A stretch of DNA of 64,000 nucleotides from Oligoflexia bacterium (GTDB lineage Bacteria > Bdellovibrionota > UBA1018), in NCBI GenBank assembly GCA_023701205.1, contig JAMPXJ010000005.1, positions 1 through 64,000 of the forward strand, read 5' to 3'. Positions 33,085-42,343 of this stretch are shown here, in pieces. How positions within the stretch are numbered: the stretch's first letter is position 1; every line of letters begins with the position of its first letter. Made by a program: the position numbers and the translations under genes. The notes under the pieces are model-generated. The model was not told where the DNA came from and did no database searches. It saw only the letters and a program-made list of their open reading frames with translations.

Positions 33085-35523
33085 ATGCCTTCCCGCGAGT
33101 CCCTTCCGCGAAATCTCCCTCTCCTCCTGCTGATGGCCGCGCTAACGCAATTTCCGCAACTCATTTTCACAAAAGTGGCGATTGCGGCCGAAACAGGCTC
33201 TTTTTTTCCCGACAACGATCTGCCTCCGCCCGAAGCGCCAGCCGATCGCGCATATCGCGCACTCACCACTCGCTTCACCGATCCCGCGGAAATCCTCGCT
33301 TCCCGCGAGTTGACGGGGACCTTGCGCGCGCTTCGCTCGATCGCGACGCTCACGCCCGAGTACCATCGCGACCTGCTTCGGCTCCTCGAGGACGCCCGCT
33401 CCGTGGACAGCGCCCATTTGCTCCTGCTGCTCGATGCCTGCTACTTTCCCCACGCCACGCTGGCGCGAATCGATACGCTCCTTGAAAGCCTGGCACCGTG
33501 CGCGCAATCCGCCTGCCAACACCGCGTAGCGCGCCTCCGCGAGAATCGCGCGCTCGCGGCCGAGTACGGGGCGTTCACGCGCGCGCTACTGCTCCTGGGG
33601 CTTCCGAAACTGGAAGATCCTTCACTCGATAGCGCGCGTGCGCTCCTTGAGCGCCTCTTTCCGGCTTCGGAGCCTGACAGCTCGGATGACGTCTTCTCGC
33701 TCGCGCTCGGCGCGATTCCAGCGATCGACTCGCCGGACCGCCTCGCCTTCGCGCGACTGAGCGCGGAAAAGGGTGCTTGGGGCAGGATGGCCACGCTCAG
33801 CCGCGAATGGTTCGAGCACGACTCCGACCGAAGCGCCCGTTCGTTTCTCGCGTTCGCGCAGGAGCTGCCGCAATCGCGCGCGCGGGACCTCCTGATTCTC
33901 GACGTCGCACGCCGGATCGACCGCCTCTCGCGCGCCGATGCCCGCGCCATGCTTTCGCTTGCGTCGGAGGATCCCTCGGCGATCGCCGCCGTCACCCTGG
34001 GCAAGGTCGGCCCGCTCGACGGTGCGGCAATCGCCTCGATCGCCGCCGGAATTCGCGATTCCGAAGGACGCGACTCCGTCCTTTTCGCGGCGCTGCCCTT
34101 CCTGACCGCACCGGGTCCCGCGGACGCGCGTGCGCTTCTGAGCCAGGCAGCCGGCGGCCGAGCGGCCCTCGCGAGCCGGCTTTTCAGCGCGCTATCCGCC
34201 CTCAGCGCCGAGGAGCTCGTGCTCATCGCTCACGGAATAATGGAAGGACCCGATCGCGAGGACATCCTGCTTCAGGGCCTTCCTTACCTTACCGCGCTCA
34301 CTTCTTCGGGCGCGCGCACCATCCTGGGCGCGACCCGAGGAGCTGCACTGGAGGCCGCGCGCTTCCTGCTCCCACGCCTGCCCGAGCTCACCGCCTCCCA
34401 GCTCGCGGAGCTCGCCTCGGCCATGGGTTACGGGCCGGACCGCGATCGGGTGCTCACCCTGGGTCTCGGGCACCTCATCCGGGTGGACCTCGCCGGAACC
34501 CAGGCGATGCTCCGGCAGGCCTATCGTTCGCACGCCGAGCTCGCGTCCGCCCTTTTCCCGCGCCTTGCGGCACTCAGCGCCCAGGAGCTGGCGACTCTCG
34601 CGAAGCTCGCGCCGGAAAGCGCGACCCGCGAGCAGCTCCTCCTGAATGGCGCGGCCCACGTCACCTCCTTCTCGCGCGAAGGGGTGCTCGCCGTGATCAC
34701 CGCGGCGAGCGAGCGGCGCGCGACCGTCGCGGCCGCCATCCTGGCACGGATGCCCGGACTCGATGCGGAAACCCTCGCCGCCGCCGCCGAAACCGCGCCC
34801 AACGGCGAGATGCGCGACACGATCATCGGCGATGGGATCGGCCTGCTGACATCCGTCACGCCCGAAGGGGTAGCTCTCCTCGTGGAGAAGTCCATGCAGC
34901 ACAAGACGATCGTCGCGCTCACGCTGCTCCCCAGGATTCCGGGCTTCCGCGGCCGGCACCTCGCGCTCACGCTGAAGGCCTGCGGCTCGGGGATGATCCG
35001 CGATCAGATCCTCGCGGGTGCTCTGCCCCTGCTTCCGCCGCTCAGCGGCGAGGAGGCGAAGACCCTCGCCGCGTTCGCGTATGAGAACAAGGCAGCGGTT
35101 GCGATCCAGCTCCTCCAGAAGGTGGAACGCGTCGACGCGCAGGTCGTCGCCGACGTCGCGCGCGCCTCGCCCAACCCCCGCACGCGCGACGCGATCATCA
35201 CCGGCGGCCTGGAATTCCTCACCTCGCTCGATACGGCCGGCCTGGTGGCGCTCATCAAGGCCGCCGATCGCGTTGCCGAGAAGCTCGCCACCGACGGCTT
35301 CCGCAAGGTGAAGGACCTCAAGGCCGAAGACGTGATCGAAATCTGCCGCCAATTTCCGGATCTGGATGCCCGCGACCGCCTCCTCGTGCTATCAGTGGAG
35401 TTCGTCGCGGAGATCGACGAGGCCGCTATCACCCTCCTCGCGGTCAACGCCACCGACCGCAACGTGAAGAAGGAAATCGTCCGCAAAGGCATGGCCCGCA
35501 TGGACGAGGCTGAAGATGAATGA
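33085..35523 (+). CDS. exported alpha-solenoid protein with 62-residue repeats
   Basis: An 812-residue protein with a signal peptide or anchor (LPLLLLMAALTQFPQLIF). From residue 266 to the C-terminus it consists of eight consecutive units of exactly 62 residues plus a partial ninth of 51. Each begins with a form of RD-x-(I/L)-(I/L), continues with two helices (for example ALFPRLAALSAQELATLAKLA) and ends with a short loop. An earlier, less regular unit (about 200-265) precedes them, and the N-terminal 200 residues are helical but not clearly periodic. This is HEAT-like in style but not a family I can name. It is the first gene of the operon with the NrfJ-like and decaheme proteins, so it may scaffold the cytochrome assembly. 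Confidence 0.85.
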   Translation: MPSRESLPRNLPLLLLMAALTQFPQLIFTKVAIAAETGSFFPDNDLPPPEAPADRAYRALTTRFTDPAEILASRELTGTLRALRSIATLTPEYHRDLLRLLEDARSVDSAHLLLLLDACYFPHATLARIDTLLESLAPCAQSACQHRVARLRENRALAAEYGAFTRALLLLGLPKLEDPSLDSARALLERLFPASEPDSSDDVFSLALGAIPAIDSPDRLAFARLSAEKGAWGRMATLSREWFEHDSDRSARSFLAFAQELPQSRARDLLILDVARRIDRLSRADARAMLSLASEDPSAIAAVTLGKVGPLDGAAIASIAAGIRDSEGRDSVLFAALPFLTAPGPADARALLSQAAGGRAALASRLFSALSALSAEELVLIAHGIMEGPDREDILLQGLPYLTALTSSGARTILGATRGAALEAARFLLPRLPELTASQLAELASAMGYGPDRDRVLTLGLGHLIRVDLAGTQAMLRQAYRSHAELASALFPRLAALSAQELATLAKLAPESATREQLLLNGAAHVTSFSREGVLAVITAASERRATVAAAILARMPGLDAETLAAAAETAPNGEMRDTIIGDGIGLLTSVTPEGVALLVEKSMQHKTIVALTLLPRIPGFRGRHLALTLKACGSGMIRDQILAGALPLLPPLSGEEAKTLAAFAYENKAAVAIQLLQKVERVDAQVVADVARASPNPRTRDAIITGGLEFLTSLDTAGLVALIKAADRVAEKLATDGFRKVKDLKAEDVIEICRQFPDLDARDRLLVLSVEFVAEIDEAAITLLAVNATDRNVKKEIVRKGMARMDEAEDE
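33880..35520 (+). repeat. tandem 62-residue (186-base) coding repeats
   Basis: Units start at residues 266, 328, 390, 452, 514, 576, 638, 700 and 762. There is no insertion or deletion between units over eight periods. The sequences are diverged, so the DNA repeat is visible only at protein level; conserved positions are the leading R-D/D-R pair, the leucine/isoleucine at +4 and +5, and the L-x-x-L near +10 to +13. Confidence 0.8.
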
Positions 35524-35572
35524 GGGAAGAAACCTGAGAACACCCCTGAGAAACCAAAGGAGAGAGAAGCAA

Positions 35573-36310
35573 ATGAAACGAAGCATGATCCTGACCCTGG
35601 CTGTCCTGCTGTCTTCGGCGCTCGCCGGCGTGCCCGCATGGGCCTATGGAACCGGCGCGGCCGCTCCCGCGGCGAAAGCCTCCCTTTACAAGGGCACCGT
35701 CCTGGAGACCGTCTCCGCCGCCCGTTATACTTACATCAAGGTGAAAACCCCTCAGTTCACCCGCTGGCTCGCCACGAGCGAGGTCAAGGTCAACGTCGGG
35801 CAGCAGATCGAGTTCACCGAGGGCTTCCTCATGAAGGATTTCGAGAGCAAGGCGCTCAAGCGCAAGTTCCCCGAAGTCTACTTTATCTCCGGCCTCGGCC
35901 CGCAAGCTCCGGCCAGCGTTCCCGCCGGCGGCTCCGGCGGTTCGGACCCCCACGCCGCGCAAACCGCGAAGAAGCCCGCGATCACGGTCACGCCGGGCTC
36001 GATCGAGAAGGCGCCCGGCGGCTACACCGTCGCGGAAGTCCTCGCCAAGAAAACCACGCTCAAGGACCAGAAGATCTCGGTTCGCGGCAAGGTGATCAAG
36101 GTCAACCGCAACATCATGGGCCGCAACTGGATCCACATCGAGGACGGGACCGCGCAAGGCGAGATCCGCGAACTCCTGCTCACCTCCAGCGAAGCCGCCA
36201 ATGAAGGCGATGTCGTGCTCTTCACCGGCAAGGTGGGAATCGACCGCGACTTCGGCGCGGGCTACAAGTACGCGGTGCTCCTCGAGGAAGCCAAGATCGG
36301 AAGGAAGTAA
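35573..36310 (+). CDS. exported NrfJ-like OB-fold protein
   Basis: A 245-residue protein with a signal peptide (LAVLLSSALAGVPAWA). Two OB-like regions are seen: an N-terminal one (KGTVLETVSAARYTYIKVKT...KVNVGQQIEF) and a C-terminal one (KISVRGKVIKVNRNIMGRNWIHIEDG). This pattern resembles NrfJ-type proteins next to cytochrome genes in Wolinella and Geobacter-like bacteria. They may assist cytochrome maturation or bind a redox partner, but their role is unclear. Start at 35573 rather than 35516 because the signal peptide begins there and AAAGGAG precedes it. Confidence 0.8.
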   Translation: MKRSMILTLAVLLSSALAGVPAWAYGTGAAAPAAKASLYKGTVLETVSAARYTYIKVKTPQFTRWLATSEVKVNVGQQIEFTEGFLMKDFESKALKRKFPEVYFISGLGPQAPASVPAGGSGGSDPHAAQTAKKPAITVTPGSIEKAPGGYTVAEVLAKKTTLKDQKISVRGKVIKVNRNIMGRNWIHIEDGTAQGEIRELLLTSSEAANEGDVVLFTGKVGIDRDFGAGYKYAVLLEEAKIGRK

Positions 36311-36312
36311 TC

Positions 36313-37179
36313 ATGCGCACGACGTGGCGGCTCGAATTTCTCGCAGGCGGCGCGCTTCTGCTCGCCGCGACGGCAGGCGCGGCTCCGAGCTCGCATCCGC
36401 CGTTTGCCTCGAAGAAATGCAAGAGCTGCCACGTCCTCGCGCCCGACAAGACCCCGATCCCGGATCAATTCATCGCCGAACAGCCCGATCTCTGCTACAA
36501 CTGCCACGATCGTGTCGACGAGAACCCGATCGTGCACAAGGCTGTCAAGAACGGTGACTGCACCGATTGCCATATGGGCCACGAGAGCCCCAATCGGGCG
36601 CTTCTGCAGGACAAGATCAAGCCGCTTTGCAGCCAGTGCCACAAGGCTCACTCCGGCAAGCAGCCGTTCGGGCATTCGGCGCTCGACATGCGCAATTCCT
36701 GCGTGCACTGCCACTTCCCCCATTCTTCCGAGAAGAAGAAGCTGATGAAGGACAAGCCAGCCGCGCTCTGCGTGACCTGCCATACGGACTTCAGTCGGAA
36801 GATAGACGAGCCCGGGATGAACATCCATTCGGCCATGGAGAGCGGCTGCCAGAGTTGCCACAACGCCCATGGAGCCAAGAACGACAAGCTTCTCATCCAG
36901 GGACTGAACGACCTGTGCTTCAAATGCCATGAGCAGGAGGACTACACGGATCATCCGCGCGCGGGCCACCCGATCGGCGGGCGCCCCGACCCGGTGCACC
37001 CGGAGCGTCCGATGAGCTGCATCTCCTGCCACAAGCCGCACTATTCGAAGAACGCGAACCTCTTCCGTTACAATTTCAGGCAGGGGGAAACCCCTTATGA
37101 CGGGACGATCTGCTCGGTCTGCCACTGGCAGACGATCCTGCCGCCGCCGGGGCCGCCCAAGCCGAACTGGAACGATTAG
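36313..37179 (+). CDS. decaheme c-type cytochrome
   Basis: A 288-residue exported cytochrome (signal LAGGALLLAATAGAA) with ten CXXCH motifs: CKSCH, CYNCH, CTDCH, CSQCH, CVHCH, CVTCH, CQSCH, CFKCH, CISCH and CSVCH. Haem density, one per 29 residues, and the paired spacing are those of doubled-CXXCH cytochromes, comparable in size to MtrA/DmsE periplasmic decahaems but without clear MtrA identity. It starts 2 bases after the NrfJ-like stop. It may move electrons across the periplasm to or from the outer membrane. No outer-membrane porin (MtrB-like) is encoded next to it. Confidence 0.93.
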   Translation: MRTTWRLEFLAGGALLLAATAGAAPSSHPPFASKKCKSCHVLAPDKTPIPDQFIAEQPDLCYNCHDRVDENPIVHKAVKNGDCTDCHMGHESPNRALLQDKIKPLCSQCHKAHSGKQPFGHSALDMRNSCVHCHFPHSSEKKKLMKDKPAALCVTCHTDFSRKIDEPGMNIHSAMESGCQSCHNAHGAKNDKLLIQGLNDLCFKCHEQEDYTDHPRAGHPIGGRPDPVHPERPMSCISCHKPHYSKNANLFRYNFRQGETPYDGTICSVCHWQTILPPPGPPKPNWND

Positions 37180-37382
37180 CGCCGTTCGCGAGGAGACGGA
37201 TTTTTCTTTAAGGGGACACCGAGACCCAGTGCCAGTATTTGCCGCGCGCCGTCTATCCGCAAATTCAGCGTCAACCCACGGTCAGCGCATTTCCGAACGA
37301 ATGCTCTGCGAATTTCCGCGATCCGCAAGCATCTGTAAGGCAACCGCTCTTATGAGGAAGAGTCTTTCGAGGAGAACAAACT

Positions 37383-37709
37383 ATGCGTAAGTCGATTTTT
37401 TTACCGATGGGCGCGTTTCTTTGTGCGGCACTCGCGGCTCAGGCATCGGATATTCGCGACAAGGCCGTTTTGAATTCTCCGATGGTGAAAGCGATTCAAA
37501 AGGGTCTCAGGGCTGAGCAAGGCCTTACCTGTTCCGTCACTCGCGACGAATCCGGCGAGCGGATGATTCAGTATTTCATCGAGGAAGGACTCAGCAAGTT
37601 CTCGGTATTACTCTTGTGCGACAATGGCCAATCGGCCCTCGTCCGCGGTGTCATCGGCGACGGAGGACAGACTCGGGTCGAGGAGTTCCGAATGGTCTGG
37701 GCGCAGTAG
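37383..37709 (+). CDS. small secreted protein, unknown
   Basis: A 108-residue protein with signal peptide (FLPMGAFLCAALAAQAS). Two cysteines remain in the mature part (LTCSVT and LLCDNG), probably disulfide-bonded. Strand-rich pattern (SVLLLC, ALVRGVIG) suggests a small beta fold. GAGGAG is well placed before the ATG. The 203 bases upstream hold no gene. Family unrecognised. Confidence 0.75.
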   Translation: MRKSIFLPMGAFLCAALAAQASDIRDKAVLNSPMVKAIQKGLRAEQGLTCSVTRDESGERMIQYFIEEGLSKFSVLLLCDNGQSALVRGVIGDGGQTRVEEFRMVWAQ

Positions 37710-37745
37710 GGAAGGTCGCCGTCTCGGGTGGCCACCTATCTCAAC

Positions 37746-40700
37746 CTATTGACTGAGGAGCTGAAACAGGCGTACGCATCTGTCCCGCGCGGAGGAGATG
37801 GCATTTTTGAGCCCCCCACCCAGCACCTCACGGGCCTCGGAGAGAAAGACCTTGGAGAGCTCGAGATCCAGATGCTCCCGGAGAGCCAGCCCGAAGCGCA
37901 CCGAACCGAGCTCTTCCTGGTTTCCGAGCAGTTTGGCCAGGCCTGAAATCGCGGCGCGGGGATTTTCCTTCAGGGGGAGACTGAGGACCGTGCCCGACTT
38001 GGCCAGTGCCTCTTGGAGAGAGGAGCGCAGGACGTATAGCCTTTCAAGTGGCTTCTTCCAGCTGGGCAGATCCTTTCTCGTGAAGATTCTTTCGAGAATC
38101 CCTTCCAGCCTCTCGGGAGTGACTCTCCCGGAATCGACCTGTTCCAGGCCGAAAATCCGCCCCAAAAGCGGTGCCAATCGGCGAGCGCTCTCTTTGTCCG
38201 GACGGACCTGAAGCAAGGTGGCGACGAATTCGCGGACCGCCTCCTTCTCGCCAGGCTCCGAGAGCGGCCGGATCTGAGCATAGTCGATGCGAACCATCCT
38301 CCGCCGTCCCCGATCGTAGAGCCAGTTTCCCCGATGGCCGTCCGGATCGAAAATCCCTCGACTGAAGAGCGCTTCGAGCTCGGAGTTCACGATCGTCCGA
38401 GCCACCTGTCGACGCTCGCGGGCGGTGAGCTCCTTGAAGGGGGTGGCCTCGACATATTCATAGACCGAGACCTTCGACTGGAATTCCTCTGGAACCAGCT
38501 TCTGTATGGATCGGACCGGCTGTGCCACCTCGACCGTCAGGTCCGCCTGGTTTCGCGGCACTCGTCCGTACGCTTCCTGAGCCAAGGGCGCCTGCCGGCG
38601 TTCGATGCTCTGGTCGAGATCCAATCCACCCCCGCGCAGCGGACCGATCGCCGTCGCAAGCGCTTCCTCGGCGGCACTCGCCAGCTTAAGCTCCTCCCTC
38701 ACTCCGCTCTCTTTGAGCTTCCTCACGGCTTTGGCGAGGATCTCATGCTCATTCGCGGCCCGTCCCTCCACGAAATCGCGTTGGATCCGGACCACCACCT
38801 GCTTTGGCTTCCGCGTTTCGGGATCTCGGATCTCGGCCTGCACCACGTAATTCACGGTGCCGGAGCCCACCAGCTCATTGACTGCCCGGACATCGATCAA
38901 CTCACGGCCGAAAATCTTCTGGAGATCTTCGTAAATCTTGGCCCGATTGGGAGGCGCCGCTGAATCCAGAAGCCCATCAAGCTCCTTTGCCAAACTCGGA
39001 GCGACAAGGCCGCTGGACCGCAGGAACTGACCGATCCGGATGCCTAGGGGCCCCATGCCCTCAAGGATCTTGGATAGGGGCGCGCCATCCAGGTAGCCGG
39101 CTCCAGTGACACTCGCGAGCATGTGACTGTAAACGAGGCGCCGTTGCTCGGCCGGGACCGATTCGAGATAGGTCTCGAGTATCCGCCGAAAGAGCGGATC
39201 CTGATACCGATCGCCCAGGATGGTCTTGAGAATCTCCCGCGCACTGTCCGGATCGGCAAGCAGGCCCTTGGCCTCGTCCAAAAGAGGCTGAAGGGCGAGC
39301 GAGCGCGCCAGGGCCCCCGCGCTTTGGAAGTGCTTCCGGGTCGCGGCCAGGTATCCCCTCCCGTCCCTGCCCGCGATGCTCTCGAAGCGATCCAGCAGCT
39401 CGCGTGAAGGCTCATCCGTCACCCCGAGCCAATATTGGATCAGACTCCATCGCTCGTCCTGGGAATTCAGGCGGTTGATCAGGGTCCGGTATGCATCAGC
39501 GGCAATGATCTGCGGATAGTTGAACCACTTCTGAGGATCGATGCGGAGCTTTGCGAGAAATTCGCTTTCCGCCCGCGTCGCAAGAATCCTCCGCTCGATC
39601 TCATCGAGAAGCTGGTCCCGAACCTCGCCTTTGGCCGGAAACTGTTTTTGCACCAGCTCGGAGATCTCCCGGGTCTTGTTTCGAATTTGCTGGGTGGGCA
39701 GACCCGTTCTCCCGAGCGAGCTCAGGTCGGTGGCCTCGAGCTGGTAGCGCGCGAGCCGGAGCTGGTTCTCGCTGAAGGAAAGACTGCGGACCAGGCGAGG
39801 ATCCCGAAGCAGCTCCGAGGGAAGCTCGCCTTTTTTGGCCTCATCCAGGAGCGACGTGATCAGCGAATCCCAATGGTGAGCGGTATAGCGACTGACGCCT
39901 TCGCCCTCGCTGGTAACCAGAAATCGCCGAAGGAGCTCGACCCTATCGGAGATCGGAATGGTCTTGAGCTGCCCGCCCGCAAAGCGTTCCCGCGAGAGCA
40001 TGATGAAGTCCGATAGGATCTGGGACTGGTCCACCTTCGCATAATCGCGGAGCCCCTTCCGAGAGGCATGCCGGTTCTGCGCATCCCAGAGATCAAAAAG
40101 CGCGCGGAGCTGCGCGGCGGGAGACCTGAATTCCGCCGTGAAAGACTCGTAGAGATCTGGAGTGATGTTGGCGGAATAGCTCTTCGTCGGGTAGAGCTCC
40201 CCCAAAGTCGAAACGAGCTCGAGTGCGCCCGAAGGCGCGCGGCCACCGCGCATCTCCCGCCGCTGAGCGGAACGGACCCAGGACAGCCCCTCCTCCCGAG
40301 GAACACGCAAGAAGGTTTCCCTCAGGAGCTCGGAGTCCTTCGGAACGGCGTGCTGCCTCTCGCGAAGCCGGTCGAGGATCCAGCGATTTTCGTCAGGCGG
40401 CAATTCCAGCTTGAATCCGAATGGCATTTGCAGATGCAGCGACGCATTCAAGGCCACCTCCCTGGAAACGCTGATCCCTGGAAGGCTCCTGAGCTTCTGA
40501 TACGAGAAAGTCGAATAGAACTTGTTTTCGGAAGCCGGAAGGCGGGCCAGCCTCTCGACGCGCTCCTGGATCGCCGACGGCGGCAGATCGTCGAAAACCG
40601 CGGCCCATTCCAGCTCGCGAAGCAGCTTCTGCGCGTCCGTCCTCGCTCCCGAGAGCCAGTGTTCGCGGAGATCCCGGTCCGCGCCCCTCAGCTCCACTCC

Positions 40701-42269
40701 CAGCGCTTTCAATGTCCGGTAGTCTTCCACTCTTTCGGACAAGCTGGCTTCAGAGGCCCCGGAGATCGCTTCGAGCCAGCCGGCGCGGAGGTTCGATGCC
40801 ACCTCGGAAGAATCAAGAAGCTCCTGCAGCGTGGCGCGGGCGCCCAACCCGGACCCGTCGAGAGCCTCGATGATCGCCCGGATCCGGAATTCCCCTCGAC
40901 TCGGATCACTCAACAGGGATCGGGCGAAGTCCGTGAAGGGCCCTCGGATCGCTGCTTTCTCGGCCTCGCCTGTCAGACTCAGCGAGCTCATCAGAGACAA
41001 AAGCCCCCTTTGCAGCCGAATCCGATCCCGCGATTCCACGATGGCCTCGGGAAAGACCTTCTCGCTAAATTCCCGCAAACGCCGAGCGCGTTCTGTCGGA
41101 GCAAGTCCCCGAAATGCCTCTTGGAGGAGGTCCCAGACCGCGCCGTCCCGTCCCCAACCTCCAATCCGGGGCTGACCGATGGCTGCGCGGACAAATCTCT
41201 CCGCAAAACCCGCCGGAGCTTCGCTGCCGGGAGTTTTTCGAAACTCCCGATAAATCGCGGCGCGCAGCGAGACGGGATGATCATCCTGCTTCAGCAACTC
41301 AAAGAGTCCTCGGTTGACTTGATCCGCGAGCCGCGACTTCGCCTTTTGGAGGGCAGCGCCCTCCTGTAGGTCTCCGAAGATCCTGCCCGGCCCTTCCATC
41401 GCCAACTCGAGCTCTTCCGGCTTCCAGACCGGCCGGGTGAGCGCGACGACATCCTTTCTCACCTGGTCCTCGAAGCGGCTGAACTGCCTCCAGCGCTCCT
41501 TCATGAAATTCGGATCGTCGAAAAGCGATTTCAGCCGCGAGTTGACGAGAGCTCTTTTTCGCTCGTGATCAGGAGGAAGGGGCTTGCCGAGATTTCGGCT
41601 CTCATGGGTCAGGAGGACCTCGATCGAGTCCTGCCGCACGTCGCTGGAGACATGAGTCTCACTGACGCGGCCGCCATCGAGCTTTCGCAGCTTGTTCATG
41701 GCCGAGTACGCGGCTCGCGGATTGTAGCCCTGGCGGAGCATCCGATTCAGAGTGCTTTTGGCGTCCACTTCCAGCTCGACGACACGCTCGGTGAGAAGCG
41801 AGGTCGAGACCTTTTGCAGATCCGAGGTCAGATGCTCGAGCTCATGTCCCAGGACGAACGCGAGTTCATCGTCTGACTCAACCAGCTTCAACAGGCCGAG
41901 CGTGACGATCACGGCGCGCTTACCGAAGGGAGTCGCCATCACCGCGGCGTTTGGAGTCAAATCATCGATCAGTAACAACGGCAGGGCTTCGGGACCGTCT
42001 TTCGGAAGCCGGATCCGTTCAAGCATCGCCTGAAGTTTCTGTTGAGCGTCGATCAGCCGGGAGTCCGTCGCGCTCCCTGGACGCGCATCAATGACGGACC
42101 AGTGGTTCCTGGTCAGCTCACTCTGGATCTCGGCCGGGAGTTCCCCCAGCGGCGCCGAGGCCAAGCGACCGTCCAAGCGGCCGGCCGCCGCTTCGGACAA
42201 AGGCAGGCTCAGGGAAATCAGCAAGCCAAGCAGAGGGTTCGCGATTGCGGGCAAGCGGGCTAAGTCCAC
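37746..42269 (-). CDS. exported M48 metallopeptidase fused to UbiB/ABC1 kinase-like domain
   Basis: A 1507-residue protein beginning with a GTG codon and an export signal (PLLGLLISLSLPLSEAAA). Residues 95-230 hold an M48 peptidase site: GHELEHL (His142, Glu143, His146) and ELEVD with Glu165 as third zinc ligand. A long helical, repeat-like middle (about 250-1050) has no recognised domain. Residues about 1060-1335 resemble the UbiB/ADCK (ABC1) atypical kinase: GIRIGQF where K-x-G-Q is expected, GSGTVNYVV as the loop, VVVRIQRD where VAVKVQ is expected, FDPDGHRGNW (1307-1316, the D-x-H-x-x-N site) and RIDYAQI (metal Asp 1329). Both invariant lysines are arginine. It is not clear whether the domain is active or a pseudokinase. 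Confidence 0.8.
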   Translation of the reverse strand: MDLARLPAIANPLLGLLISLSLPLSEAAAGRLDGRLASAPLGELPAEIQSELTRNHWSVIDARPGSATDSRLIDAQQKLQAMLERIRLPKDGPEALPLLLIDDLTPNAAVMATPFGKRAVIVTLGLLKLVESDDELAFVLGHELEHLTSDLQKVSTSLLTERVVELEVDAKSTLNRMLRQGYNPRAAYSAMNKLRKLDGGRVSETHVSSDVRQDSIEVLLTHESRNLGKPLPPDHERKRALVNSRLKSLFDDPNFMKERWRQFSRFEDQVRKDVVALTRPVWKPEELELAMEGPGRIFGDLQEGAALQKAKSRLADQVNRGLFELLKQDDHPVSLRAAIYREFRKTPGSEAPAGFAERFVRAAIGQPRIGGWGRDGAVWDLLQEAFRGLAPTERARRLREFSEKVFPEAIVESRDRIRLQRGLLSLMSSLSLTGEAEKAAIRGPFTDFARSLLSDPSRGEFRIRAIIEALDGSGLGARATLQELLDSSEVASNLRAGWLEAISGASEASLSERVEDYRTLKALGVELRGADRDLREHWLSGARTDAQKLLRELEWAAVFDDLPPSAIQERVERLARLPASENKFYSTFSYQKLRSLPGISVSREVALNASLHLQMPFGFKLELPPDENRWILDRLRERQHAVPKDSELLRETFLRVPREEGLSWVRSAQRREMRGGRAPSGALELVSTLGELYPTKSYSANITPDLYESFTAEFRSPAAQLRALFDLWDAQNRHASRKGLRDYAKVDQSQILSDFIMLSRERFAGGQLKTIPISDRVELLRRFLVTSEGEGVSRYTAHHWDSLITSLLDEAKKGELPSELLRDPRLVRSLSFSENQLRLARYQLEATDLSSLGRTGLPTQQIRNKTREISELVQKQFPAKGEVRDQLLDEIERRILATRAESEFLAKLRIDPQKWFNYPQIIAADAYRTLINRLNSQDERWSLIQYWLGVTDEPSRELLDRFESIAGRDGRGYLAATRKHFQSAGALARSLALQPLLDEAKGLLADPDSAREILKTILGDRYQDPLFRRILETYLESVPAEQRRLVYSHMLASVTGAGYLDGAPLSKILEGMGPLGIRIGQFLRSSGLVAPSLAKELDGLLDSAAPPNRAKIYEDLQKIFGRELIDVRAVNELVGSGTVNYVVQAEIRDPETRKPKQVVVRIQRDFVEGRAANEHEILAKAVRKLKESGVREELKLASAAEEALATAIGPLRGGGLDLDQSIERRQAPLAQEAYGRVPRNQADLTVEVAQPVRSIQKLVPEEFQSKVSVYEYVEATPFKELTARERRQVARTIVNSELEALFSRGIFDPDGHRGNWLYDRGRRRMVRIDYAQIRPLSEPGEKEAVREFVATLLQVRPDKESARRLAPLLGRIFGLEQVDSGRVTPERLEGILERIFTRKDLPSWKKPLERLYVLRSSLQEALAKSGTVLSLPLKENPRAAISGLAKLLGNQEELGSVRFGLALREHLDLELSKVFLSEAREVLGGGLKNAISSARDRCVRLFQLLSQ

Positions 42270-42343
42270 TTAGCTCTTTCGGAATTCCCGGAGTTTCGCT
42301 TGAACGAATCTGCCAAATACCGCCTTGCATCACCCCGTATCAA

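Noticed and set aside
34192-35352. 386-residue minus-strand open frame opposite the solenoid gene.
   Set aside because: The plus strand holds exact 62-residue repeats; the minus frame has no signal or motif.
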